The notes under the pieces are model-generated. The model did not search any database, was not told the DNA's origin, and saw nothing but the letters and a program-made list of their open reading frames with translations. Positions 8,895-17,539 of a stretch of DNA of 64,000 bases are shown piece by piece. The stretch comes from JAPPHA01 sp965220985 (GTDB lineage: Bacteria; Pseudomonadota; Alphaproteobacteria; Rhodobacterales; Rhodobacteraceae). Position numbers and translations under genes: made by a program. The stretch spans positions 3,596,001-3,660,000 of the forward strand of contig OZ244854.1 in assembly GCA_965220985.1 (NCBI GenBank), in the 5' to 3' direction. Within the stretch, counting starts at the first letter, position 1; each line of letters begins with the position of its first letter.

Positions 8895-10199
8895 TCATTG
8901 CAAACTCATCGCGGAGATTTCGCTCGCCGGGCCCTGGCGATCTGGAAACCGCGTGTGGAATTGCCGCGACAGATCCCGTGACCAGCAGACATCGATCTCG
9001 AAACCGAACTCGCCCGACCGCTCGTCTCGTACCGCGTCATGCTCGTAGAGCCACGCCCGTTCCTGGCCCGCACCAAAATCGAAACGCAGCGTTTCCTCGA
9101 CATCATCGTCTTGCAACCAGCCGTCAAACCACGACAGAAGCTTTTCGATCCCCTCACCGGTGGTGGCTGATACAGCAAATGTTAGGTCGTTGCGGCATGT
9201 CGAGTTCACCAGCGACGCTCGCTCTTTCGGAGACAGCAAGTCCACCTTGTTCCAGACCTCGATTCTCGGACGACGATCCGTCTCGCGCACTCCGATTTCG
9301 GCCAAAGTTTCATTCACCGTTTCGGCACGGCTGATCCATTCCGGGTCGGTCACGTCGCGAACATGCATGATCGCATCCGCGTCATTGACTTCTTCCAGCG
9401 TCGCGCGAAACGCGGCCACGATCTGTACAGGCAGATCGGAAATGAACCCGACCGTGTCGGTGAGAAGCAGCGATTTCCCGGAGGCCAGTTCGAGCTTGCG
9501 CACCGTCGGATCCAGCGTGGAAAACAGGGCACCGGACTCAAGGCACGCCGATCGGGTCAAGCGATTGAACAACGTCGACTTTCCGGCGTTTGTGTAACCG
9601 ACGATCGCGACGATTTTCTGACGACGCCGTCGCCTGGCCGAGCGATGCAATCCGCGTGTCTTGCGGACATCGTCGAGCCGACGACGATGCCGAAAGATCG
9701 CGTTGTCGATGTCCCTGCGGTCGGCCTCGAGTTGGGATTCTCCGGCCCCGCCGACAAACCCCAGCGCACCGCGCTGGCGCTCCAGGTGGGTCCAGCGCCG
9801 GACCAGCCGTGACTTCTGATACATCAGCTTGGCGAGCCTGACCTGCAAGACGCCCTCGCGAGTCTGGGCGCGGTCCGCGAAGATCTCGAGGATCAGCCCG
9901 GTACGATCAAGAACGCGAACGCCCCATAGACGTTCAAGAACGCGTTGCTGCGGAGCCGAAATCTCCACGCCAATGCATGCAATCTCGACGCTTGCCTCCT
10001 TGAGGTCTCGTCCCAGTCGTTCGCTTTGACCGCGACCGAACAGACGAGCAGGATGAGTGGTCTTCAGCCGGACGATCTCCGCATGCACGACATCATGACC
10101 CAGCGCCTCGGTCAGCGCGACGACTTCCGCCAATGCCGGCTCGGCCGTCGTTGCTCGGATCCTCGATTGCTGGCACGGGAAGACAACCGCAGCCTTCAT
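8895..10199 (-). CDS. hflX: GTPase HflX
   Basis: 434 residues. This ribosome-associated GTPase splits and rescues stalled or heat-damaged 70S ribosomes. The N-terminal HflX domain (about 1-190) contains the glycine-rich GFVGGAGESQLEADRR segment. The G domain follows: G1 GYTNAGKS at 201-208, G3 DTVGF, G4 NKVD, and SATTGEG as G5-like. A C-terminal domain of about 70 residues completes it. The ATG overlaps the hfq stop (ATGA at 10196-10199), so the two are translationally coupled, a classic hfq-hflX pair. Length and motifs are normal. Confidence 0.95.
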   Translation of the reverse strand: MKAAVVFPCQQSRIRATTAEPALAEVVALTEALGHDVVHAEIVRLKTTHPARLFGRGQSERLGRDLKEASVEIACIGVEISAPQQRVLERLWGVRVLDRTGLILEIFADRAQTREGVLQVRLAKLMYQKSRLVRRWTHLERQRGALGFVGGAGESQLEADRRDIDNAIFRHRRRLDDVRKTRGLHRSARRRRRQKIVAIVGYTNAGKSTLFNRLTRSACLESGALFSTLDPTVRKLELASGKSLLLTDTVGFISDLPVQIVAAFRATLEEVNDADAIMHVRDVTDPEWISRAETVNETLAEIGVRETDRRPRIEVWNKVDLLSPKERASLVNSTCRNDLTFAVSATTGEGIEKLLSWFDGWLQDDDVEETLRFDFGAGQERAWLYEHDAVRDERSGEFGFEIDVCWSRDLSRQFHTRFPDRQGPASEISAMSLQ

Positions 10200-10483
10200 G
10201 CATCGTCTCGGTCAAGATTGTCGGAGTCGTTCTGGTCCTCCGATCCGACGTCGTCACTGCCCTTGCGATAGAGGGAAATGTTCTGCGCTGGCATGATCGT
10301 GGAGATTGCATGCTTGTAGACCAGCTGTGCAGCTCCATCACGGCTGAGCAGAATGCAGAAGTTGTCAAACGACGTGATCGTCCCTTGCAGCTTGATGCCG
10401 CTGACCAGGAATATCGTCACCTGACACTTGGCCTTGCGAACCGAGTTCAGAAACGAATCCTGAAGCGCGTGCCTTTCACCCAT
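10196..10483 (-). CDS. hfq: RNA chaperone Hfq
   Basis: 95 residues. Sm-like hexameric chaperone that pairs small RNAs with mRNAs. Sm1 includes VTIFLVSGIKLQGTITSFDNF; Sm2 is LVYKHAISTIMP, with the YKHA signature intact. The core ends around residue 75 and an acidic, Asp-rich tail (SDDVGSEDQNDSDNLDRDDA) follows, longer and more acidic than in many alphaproteobacteria. AGGAGG lies about ten bases before the ATG. The gene sits between trkH and hflX as in related genomes and probably contributes to nitrogen control by stabilising regulatory RNAs (family knowledge). Confidence 0.96.
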   Translation of the reverse strand: MGERHALQDSFLNSVRKAKCQVTIFLVSGIKLQGTITSFDNFCILLSRDGAAQLVYKHAISTIMPAQNISLYRKGSDDVGSEDQNDSDNLDRDDA

Positions 10484-10760
10484 TTCCCGGCCCCTCCTCG
10501 AGCTCGACCATCGCCATCATCTTGCCATGGATCGCGTTCACAAGCCACCGGCTATTCGTGCGGCTTGTGATCGAATTGCACCACCAGTCGAGAAAACTCT
10601 GCCCTTGGATACCCGATTTGAACTATTTCGGGGCGAACGGCACGGTGCATCCACACAAACCGACAGGCCGTGATTTGTCACGCCAGCTGTCGACGAAACG
10701 CCGCGAAGCCCGTGCAGGCCGAGGGCCTGTCACGCCTCGCGTTCTCGCGAAACCGCAGCA

Positions 10761-12269
10761 TCAGCTCCTCCAGCCGCGATGGCCAAGCAGCGAGAACACG
10801 GCGAGAACCTCCAGCCTGCCAACGATCATCACGAGACAGAGGATGATTTTGGCCGCACCCGTCTGCGCGACAAAACCAGTTGTCGAGAATCCCTCGAGCG
10901 TCGCCAGGGGACCGGCGTTGCTCAGCCCCGCAATCGCCAGAACGAAACTCCGTTCGAATTCGATCCCGGTGGCTGCAAGCGCAAGAACGGAAATCACCAG
11001 AGCAAGCACAAACAGCATCAGGAGAATCCAGGCGACATAGGCACCATGGCGCCGCAGCATGCGTGCGCGGTCGCCAGCGCCGCCGACCGAGTTGGGATAT
11101 CCAAGCCTTGTCAGCTCGCGACGTCCCTGCTTGTAGACGGCGTAGATCCTGAGCAGCTTGACCCCACCGGCAGTCGTCGCGACTCCGCCGCCCGTTGCCG
11201 CAAGCCCCATGAGCAGCAACCTCCCCGTTTCAGGTGTCAGTCGCTGAAGATCGCTCTCCCAGAACGAACTCTCGAAACCGGTCGTGGTCAGGAACGAAAA
11301 CACCGTGAAAGCGGTCCCCCACAACAGGCCGAACATCGTGTCGGGATCAGGGCGTCCTCCGGCATCAACCGAAAGGACCAGAACCCTGATCACGATTGCG
11401 ACCGACAAGAAAAGGATGAGGAAGAAAGCGAGATTTGCCTCCTTGTCACGCTTGAAGTCGATCCAGCTGCGCATCGTTCGGTCGAACAGCAGGCAATGAC
11501 GCGACACGGCAAAAACGAAAAAGAGAAAGATGAAGACCTCCCCGAGAAAACCGCTCTCAGCATTCCTGATTCCGCCGACCGGAGATATGCCGCTCGTCGA
11601 GATCACCGACATCGCGTGTGTCACGGCCACGAAGTTCCGGTCGCCGGAAACCGCCAGCATGACCGTCAGGCAAAGCGTGATCCCCACGTAGATCGGTGCG
11701 ATCTGCCGTGCGTAACGCGCGAGACTTTCCGATACGTCCGAATGCCTGATCTGTCCGCTGGTCTCGATCGTGCCATGAGACACCGCCCGCATTTCGAATC
11801 CGCCGATGCCCAGCGGTGCAAAAACCGCAAATGCCACGACGACGATGAAGAATCCGCCCAACCATCCGACCAGCGAACGCCACAGATGGAGCGGCTCCGC
11901 GAGTTCGCTCGGGTTGTCGAACAGCGTCATTCCGGTCGTCGTCAGGCAGGACAGCATTTCGAAATAGGCGTCGAGCATTCCCGCCGATGGCGTCAGATAG
12001 GCGAATGGAGCGGCAAGCAGCACTGGCAGCAGAAGAAATGCCAACAAGACCTGCGGCAAGGGCGTATCAGGCGATCGACGCCGGATGCGGTTGTCGACCG
12101 CAAGGGCGATCATGAAGGTCACGAGCAGAAATATCGTGCCATGGTACAGAAATGTCCGCGCCACCAGCCACTGCTCCAGCCAGGCCGCATGGAGCATCGG
12201 GACATACATGGCCACGGCCGAGACCATGGCAACGATGACCAGTAGTGGTTGCTTCCCGAGATTAACCAT
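10761..12269 (-). CDS. trkH: Trk potassium uptake transporter, membrane subunit TrkH
   Basis: 502 residues, strongly hydrophobic with about ten membrane helices. The four pore-loop repeats of the Trk/Ktr family can be seen around LTTTGMTLFDNP, VISTSGISPVGG, LTTTGFESS and GLSNAGPLAT. Together with TrkA it mediates low-affinity potassium uptake at the inner membrane. It starts 25 bases after the trkA stop, so trkA and trkH are probably co-transcribed. A 277-base spacer separates it from hfq, where an hfq promoter is likely although no motif was identified. Confidence 0.93.
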   Translation of the reverse strand: MVNLGKQPLLVIVAMVSAVAMYVPMLHAAWLEQWLVARTFLYHGTIFLLVTFMIALAVDNRIRRRSPDTPLPQVLLAFLLLPVLLAAPFAYLTPSAGMLDAYFEMLSCLTTTGMTLFDNPSELAEPLHLWRSLVGWLGGFFIVVVAFAVFAPLGIGGFEMRAVSHGTIETSGQIRHSDVSESLARYARQIAPIYVGITLCLTVMLAVSGDRNFVAVTHAMSVISTSGISPVGGIRNAESGFLGEVFIFLFFVFAVSRHCLLFDRTMRSWIDFKRDKEANLAFFLILFLSVAIVIRVLVLSVDAGGRPDPDTMFGLLWGTAFTVFSFLTTTGFESSFWESDLQRLTPETGRLLLMGLAATGGGVATTAGGVKLLRIYAVYKQGRRELTRLGYPNSVGGAGDRARMLRRHGAYVAWILLMLFVLALVISVLALAATGIEFERSFVLAIAGLSNAGPLATLEGFSTTGFVAQTGAAKIILCLVMIVGRLEVLAVFSLLGHRGWRS

Positions 12270-12294
12270 CGGTGCAGGGCTTCGGCCTGATCTG

Positions 12295-13641
12295 TCAGAT
12301 CAGGTGATCGATCGCCTTGATCTCCTCGAACAGGCTGAAGATCACCACGTGATCGCCACTGTTGATGATCGTGTCGCCGTTGGGACAGAATACCTCATCG
12401 TCCTTCTTCACGCCAACGATGCGCGAGCCTTTGGGAAGCCCGGCTCGCCTGATGGGTTTCCCGACCAGTTGCGAACCGCGCGAGACTTCGAGTTCGATGA
12501 CCTCGGCCTGGGCGTCGCCGACAGTGTAGACCGACACCACCTTGCCCTGGCGAATGTGCCTGAGAATCGACGACACCGTCACGGCCATGGGATTGACGAA
12601 CTTGTCGATGCCGAGCGGCACCCGCAATGACGCCAGGCTGAGATCGTTCACGAGCGAGATCGCGAGCGGAATCCCGGTCCCCTTCGCCCGTGCAGCGACC
12701 AGGATGTTGGTCTTGTCGTCCTGCGTCAGTGCAACGAGCGCGTCGGCTCGATCGATGTTCGCTTCCTCCAGCATTTCAAGCGAGAGACCATCACCATTGA
12801 GGACGATCGTTCGCTCCAGTGCATCGGCCGCCCGCTCGGCAGCATTGCGGTTCAACTCGATGAGCACCGACTTGCTGCCAGGTATGGAGTCCTCGACCCT
12901 GTTCGCGAGGTTGATCCCGACATCGCCGCCACCGACAATGATCACTCGCTTGGCCATCTCGCGGCACTCGCCAAACACCGTGACGGCACGCGACCTGTCG
13001 TCGGCATGGCAAAAAATGTAAACCTCGTCGCCGAGATAGAGCTGATCATCGGGGTCGGGCACGATGAGCTTCCCCGATCGTCGAACGCCGGCGACGACGA
13101 CACGCATCGTCGGGAACAGTCCGGTCAACTGTCTCAAGGGCGTGTTCAGAACCGAACAGTTGTCTCCCAGCTGAATGCCGACCATGACCAGCCCGTCCTC
13201 AAGGAAACTCTCCGTTTCAAAGGTCTCGGGAGCGGCCAGCTGGTCCAGTGCCGCAACCGCGACTTCGCGCTCCGGCGTGATCAGGACATCGACCGGAAAC
13301 CCGTCGGTACCCTGTTCGAAAAGCTGACGATACGCGGTCGAGCGCAGTCGCGCCACTTTCTTCGGGATCGAGAAGACCGCCTCCGCGATCTGGCAGGTGA
13401 CGATGTTGATCTCGTCCTGCCGGGTGACGGCGACGACCATCTGGGCATCGGCTGCGTCGGCCCTTTCGAGAACATCCGGGTGGCAGGCCGAACCGACAAC
13501 TCCCATCACGTCAAGAGCTTCGGTTGCGCGGGCGACAAGATCGGGGTTCGTGTCGATGATGGTGACGTCGTTGCTTTCGCGCGAAAGGTGCAGAGCGATC
13601 TGCGATCCCACCTGCCCTGCCCCGCAAACGATGATCTTCAT
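12295..13641 (-). CDS. trkA: Trk potassium transport NAD-binding subunit TrkA
   Basis: 448 residues from the ATG at 13641, chosen because GGAGG sits six bases upstream and the Rossmann strand begins at once (MKIIVCGAGQVGSQIA). Two RCK modules are present: an N-terminal NAD-binding fold with GxGxxG and a TrkA-C domain, then a second NAD-binding fold (RVIIVGGGDVGINLA) and TrkA-C domain. It is a peripheral regulatory subunit that binds NAD(H) and gates TrkH. It lies directly between ntrX and trkH as in other alphaproteobacteria. Confidence 0.94.
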   Translation of the reverse strand: MKIIVCGAGQVGSQIALHLSRESNDVTIIDTNPDLVARATEALDVMGVVGSACHPDVLERADAADAQMVVAVTRQDEINIVTCQIAEAVFSIPKKVARLRSTAYRQLFEQGTDGFPVDVLITPEREVAVAALDQLAAPETFETESFLEDGLVMVGIQLGDNCSVLNTPLRQLTGLFPTMRVVVAGVRRSGKLIVPDPDDQLYLGDEVYIFCHADDRSRAVTVFGECREMAKRVIIVGGGDVGINLANRVEDSIPGSKSVLIELNRNAAERAADALERTIVLNGDGLSLEMLEEANIDRADALVALTQDDKTNILVAARAKGTGIPLAISLVNDLSLASLRVPLGIDKFVNPMAVTVSSILRHIRQGKVVSVYTVGDAQAEVIELEVSRGSQLVGKPIRRAGLPKGSRIVGVKKDDEVFCPNGDTIINSGDHVVIFSLFEEIKAIDHLI

Positions 13642-13708
13642 TCTCGGCCTCCATGCCACCCGGCAGTGCCGTCAATGCCCTGCATCGGCGATCGTCTCCG
13701 GCAATGGC

Positions 13709-15190
13709 TCATGCGACACCATCCTCTCGCGCATCCACAGGCGATTCATTCTCGCGTGCGCCGGCGTCGGAATCCCGATCCTTCACCGCTGCTCGAGCAG
13801 CGTTGTCGGCACCCAAAACCATCGCATCGAGCGAGCGAAGCTTTCGATGCAAGGCCGTTCGCTCCATGCCGACAAATTCTGCCGTTCGCGACACGTTTCC
13901 TCCGAATCTCCTGACCTGCGACACGAGATAGCTCCTCTCGAATCTCGCGCGCGCGTCCCTGAGATCGAGATCCATGAATTCGAGCCCGAGGTCGAATGCG
14001 CCCTTGCTGTCGGCAGGCTCCCTCTCCGACAGTTCGTCGGCGACGATCGGGTCATCTGCCGGACCCAGTATCAGCACCCGTTCGATGACGTTCCGCAATT
14101 GTCGGACATTCCCCGGCCATTTCATCATCTGCAGTCGGCGCACCGCGTCTTCCGACAATTCGCGCCGTGGGAAACCGTGGCGCAGATTGAATTCCCTGAT
14201 GAAATGCGAGCAGATTTCATCGATGTCCTCGCAGCGCTCTTCCAGAGATGGAACCGTGATCGGCACGACATTGAGACGATGATAAAGTTCCTCGCGAAAC
14301 GTCCCCTCCGAGATCGCCTGCTTGAGATCCTTGGTGGTCGAGGCGACGACCCTGACGTCCACGCGAACCCGGTCGGCCCCCCCGACCCGAACGAACTGCT
14401 GCTCGACCAGGACACGAAGTATCTTCGACTGGGTCCCGAACGGCATGTCGGCGATTTCGTCAAAGTACAGGATTCCGCGGTGCGCCTGTTCGAACAGGCC
14501 GGGTTCGTGCCCCCGTTCCGCCGACTCACGGCCAAACAGGACGGCTTCCATGTCGCCGGGCTCGACGGAGGCCGAGTTGACGCTGACAAACGGTGCGGTC
14601 GAGCGGCTTGAATTGGCGTGAATGTACCGGGCCGCCACCTCTTTCCCGGAGCCCGGCGGGCCGTAGAGCAAAACGCGAGCGTTCGATCGGATGACCTTGT
14701 CGAGTTGCGACTTCATGGCCTTGAATGCCGTTGACGAACCGAGCATGACCGATGACGCGATTTCGCCGAGGCGGAGCAGCGAATTCTCGCGTCTGAGCCG
14801 CGAGACCTCCATCGCGCGCGACACAACGACGTGGATCTGCTCGATGTTGAAAGGCTTTTCGATAAAATCGAAGGCGCCTTCCTTGATGGCCGCCACCGCG
14901 ATGCTGATGTTGCCGTGTCCGGATATGATGATGACCGGGATGTCGGGGTTGTCGCGATGGATCGACTTCAGCACCTCGATCCCGTCGATGCGGCTTCCCT
15001 TCAGCCAGATGTCGAGGATGACGAGAGCCGGGGCCTCGCGGTTGACTTCCGTCAAGGCGCTCTCGGCGGTTGCGACGACACGCGTCGTGTATCCCTCGTC
15101 GACCAGGATGTCCGAGATGATCTGTCGAATGTCGCGCTCATCGTCAACGATCAGCACGTCGCCTTGAGGGCTGGAACCCGCCTGATTCAT
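13709..15190 (-). CDS. ntrX: nitrogen regulation response regulator NtrX
   Basis: 493 residues. A receiver domain (1-125, phosphoacceptor Asp in VILDIWLKG) is joined to an AAA+ domain with Walker A GPPGSGKE and Walker B ILYFDEIADMP, then a Fis-type helix-turn-helix near the C-terminus (GNVSRTAEFVGMERTALHRKL). The GAFTGA sigma-54 contact motif is absent; the corresponding stretch reads LFGRESAERGHEPGLFEQA. That is usual for alphaproteobacterial NtrX and argues against classical sigma-54 activation. The ATG overlaps the ntrY stop (ATGA at 15187-15190). It is a partner of the NtrY kinase, controlling nitrogen, redox or envelope genes in relatives. Confidence 0.93.
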   Translation of the reverse strand: MNQAGSSPQGDVLIVDDERDIRQIISDILVDEGYTTRVVATAESALTEVNREAPALVILDIWLKGSRIDGIEVLKSIHRDNPDIPVIIISGHGNISIAVAAIKEGAFDFIEKPFNIEQIHVVVSRAMEVSRLRRENSLLRLGEIASSVMLGSSTAFKAMKSQLDKVIRSNARVLLYGPPGSGKEVAARYIHANSSRSTAPFVSVNSASVEPGDMEAVLFGRESAERGHEPGLFEQAHRGILYFDEIADMPFGTQSKILRVLVEQQFVRVGGADRVRVDVRVVASTTKDLKQAISEGTFREELYHRLNVVPITVPSLEERCEDIDEICSHFIREFNLRHGFPRRELSEDAVRRLQMMKWPGNVRQLRNVIERVLILGPADDPIVADELSEREPADSKGAFDLGLEFMDLDLRDARARFERSYLVSQVRRFGGNVSRTAEFVGMERTALHRKLRSLDAMVLGADNAARAAVKDRDSDAGARENESPVDAREDGVA

Positions 15191-17481
15191 TCCCTCTCCC
15201 CCGAATTGCCATCATCATCGACGCGAGGCCTGATGCCGGACACGTGCTTCTTCGGCAAGGTCAACCGTGCCAGGGCTCCGAAATGCGCGTTGCCCTCGAA
15301 AACGGGAGCGTCCTCGAGTTCGAGGGTCCCGCCATGCTGATCCGCGATCTTTCTGACGATCCACAAGCCGAGTCCAGTGCCGCCTTCGCGATGGGTGACA
15401 TACGGTTCGAACAGCCTCGACCGGAGGCCATCGGGAAGCCCGATGCCGTTGTCCGCGACCGTGATCACGATCTCGTCGCCATTTCGCTCGGCAGCGACAC
15501 GGATCTCGGGAACAAAGCCTTCCGGTCGGTCGCCGTCTTCGAACGCGGTGATCGCCTCCCCGGCATTCTTGATCAAGTTGATCAGCGCCCGCGAGATCAT
15601 CGTGGGATCGACCGCAGCCATGAACGGTTCGGATGAGCTGATCCCCTTGAATTCGACCTCCGAGACCGGCAGCGCCGCCCGTTCCAGTGCGACGGTATCG
15701 CTGACCAGGGTTCCGATGTCGTGCATCTCGAAATCCGGTTCCGGCATGCGGGCAAACTGCGAGAATTCGTCAACGATCCGAAGCAGGCTGTCTGTCTGGC
15801 GATTGATCACGTCGAAGTGCTGGTCGAGCAGATGGGCGTCCTCGCCAAGCTGTGATCTGAACTTGTTTCGGAGCCGTTGGGCCATCAGCCTGATCGGTGT
15901 CAAGGGATTCTTGACCTCGTGGGCCATTCGCTGGGCGATTTCGCCCCACGCCGCCATGCGCTGGGCGGTGACAAGTTCGGTCACGTTGTCGAAGGTGACG
16001 ACGAATCCTTCAAGATGCTCTCCTTCGCGAATTCGGCTGGCAATGCGGACGAGGAGGATTTCCGCCTTCCCCTTGCCGCTCAACCTCACCTCGCCCTCGC
16101 CGACCTGGTGGTTTCGACGGCGAACCGCCTGGAAGAGTTCCGAGAACTCGGGAACGACCGCCGTGAGGTCCTTTCCGATGACCGACTCCGGAACTTCGCC
16201 CAACAGGGTTGCCGCCGCCGTGTTCATCACGTCGATCCGGCCCTTTGCGTCCAGTCCGATGACGCCTGCCGTCACGCCCGAAAGCACGCTGTCGAACAAC
16301 CGGCGGCGACGCTCGGTTCGGTCATTGGCTGCGACCAGGTCGTCGCGCTGGTGCTTGAGCCGATCGGTCATCGTGTTGAAGGACCGTCCAAGAACGGCAA
16401 TCTCGTCGTCGCCACGATCTTCGGGCACGCTGGCGTCAAGGTCACCCGAGGCGACCTGCTGAACCGCCGTCGTCAAGCGACTCACCGGGCGGGCAAGCCG
16501 TTCAGCGATCCACAACCCTGCCCAGACGGCCCCGATGATGACCAGGACGGTAAAGCCCACATAGACCAAGCCCAGTTCGAAGAGGATCCGTCCCCGCTCG
16601 CTCTCGAGCTGGTTGTATTGCGTCGCCGTTTCCGTCGTCTCGTCCAGCAGGATCAGCAGGCTGCCATCCACCTCTCTCGAGACGTAGAGGTAGATGTCGA
16701 GGCCCCCTGCGAGCTTCACCAAGGCCCGGAATTCGTTGTTTTCCCAGTCCTTGATGACCACGACTTCGCCGTTGGTGGCATTGATGATATCGTCCGTGCT
16801 CGGAGCCTCGAAATCGAACAGATAGCTGCGGTCTCCACGCGCCATCAGTTCCGACGTCGAGTTGATCACGTATGCCTCCTTGAGCCCTCTTTGAACCTGC
16901 GCCTGGCCGGTGCCGAGGATTTCCTGGAGTCCCCGTTCGATGCCGCCGACAGGTCTCGCCATGTTCCGATCCATGTAGCTTGCAAGGAATCGGGCGTCTT
17001 CGACGAGATGATCGTACTCCTGCTCTTCGTATGCCTGCGCGGCGGCGAGCGAGGAGTCGACGACGGCTCCGACGCGCTCGGAAAACCAGCTGTCGACGCC
17101 GATGTTCAGCGTCACCGCCGCGATGACTGCCACGAGCACGGTCGGCACAAGGGCAATGCCGGCAAGGACGCCAGACAGGCGCAAGTGCAGTTTGGAGCCG
17201 ACCGCGCGTCGCCGGGCGATCATCAGCTTGCTGATGCGACGGGTGATCAGGACCGCGACGATGGCGAAATAGGCAAAGTCGGCGAGGAAGATCAGCTGCA
17301 GGGCCTGGGGCGGCACCCGCGCGCTGAACCGGCCGATCGCGAGAACGGTCACTGCGGCCAGGATCGGCCCAAGGCAGACCAGCGCGATGTTCACCGCAGT
17401 CCGGAGACGCCGGGAATTCGCCCATCTCCACGACCAGGTCCGACCGCGCCGGTCGGCAGCTTCGCTCGTGATCTCGGTCAT
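15187..17481 (-). CDS. ntrY: nitrogen regulation sensor histidine kinase NtrY
   Basis: 764 residues. Hydrophobic helices in the first 120 residues and around 290-320 flank a large periplasmic sensor region. HAMP (about 330-390), PAS (about 400-500) and HisKA/HATPase domains follow; the H-box is MAHEVKNPLTPIRLMAQRLR and the ATP-binding boxes are NLIKNAGEAI, DNGIGLPD and GGTGLGLWIVRKI. It phosphorylates NtrX. The start follows ntrC by 58 bases, so ntrYX could have an internal promoter while remaining part of the ntrBCYX locus. Confidence 0.94.
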   Translation of the reverse strand: MTEITSEAADRRGRTWSWRWANSRRLRTAVNIALVCLGPILAAVTVLAIGRFSARVPPQALQLIFLADFAYFAIVAVLITRRISKLMIARRRAVGSKLHLRLSGVLAGIALVPTVLVAVIAAVTLNIGVDSWFSERVGAVVDSSLAAAQAYEEQEYDHLVEDARFLASYMDRNMARPVGGIERGLQEILGTGQAQVQRGLKEAYVINSTSELMARGDRSYLFDFEAPSTDDIINATNGEVVVIKDWENNEFRALVKLAGGLDIYLYVSREVDGSLLILLDETTETATQYNQLESERGRILFELGLVYVGFTVLVIIGAVWAGLWIAERLARPVSRLTTAVQQVASGDLDASVPEDRGDDEIAVLGRSFNTMTDRLKHQRDDLVAANDRTERRRRLFDSVLSGVTAGVIGLDAKGRIDVMNTAAATLLGEVPESVIGKDLTAVVPEFSELFQAVRRRNHQVGEGEVRLSGKGKAEILLVRIASRIREGEHLEGFVVTFDNVTELVTAQRMAAWGEIAQRMAHEVKNPLTPIRLMAQRLRNKFRSQLGEDAHLLDQHFDVINRQTDSLLRIVDEFSQFARMPEPDFEMHDIGTLVSDTVALERAALPVSEVEFKGISSSEPFMAAVDPTMISRALINLIKNAGEAITAFEDGDRPEGFVPEIRVAAERNGDEIVITVADNGIGLPDGLRSRLFEPYVTHREGGTGLGLWIVRKIADQHGGTLELEDAPVFEGNAHFGALARLTLPKKHVSGIRPRVDDDGNSGERE

Positions 17482-17539
17482 TGGCCGTTCACCAGTCCCT
17501 TGGGGATATCGATCATCGCTCTATCGGCAACAGCTTCGG

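Noticed and set aside
10779..12245. 488-codon plus-strand frame opposite trkH
   Set aside because: Composition is the complement of membrane helices (rich in Arg, His, Gln and Asp); trkH is certain.
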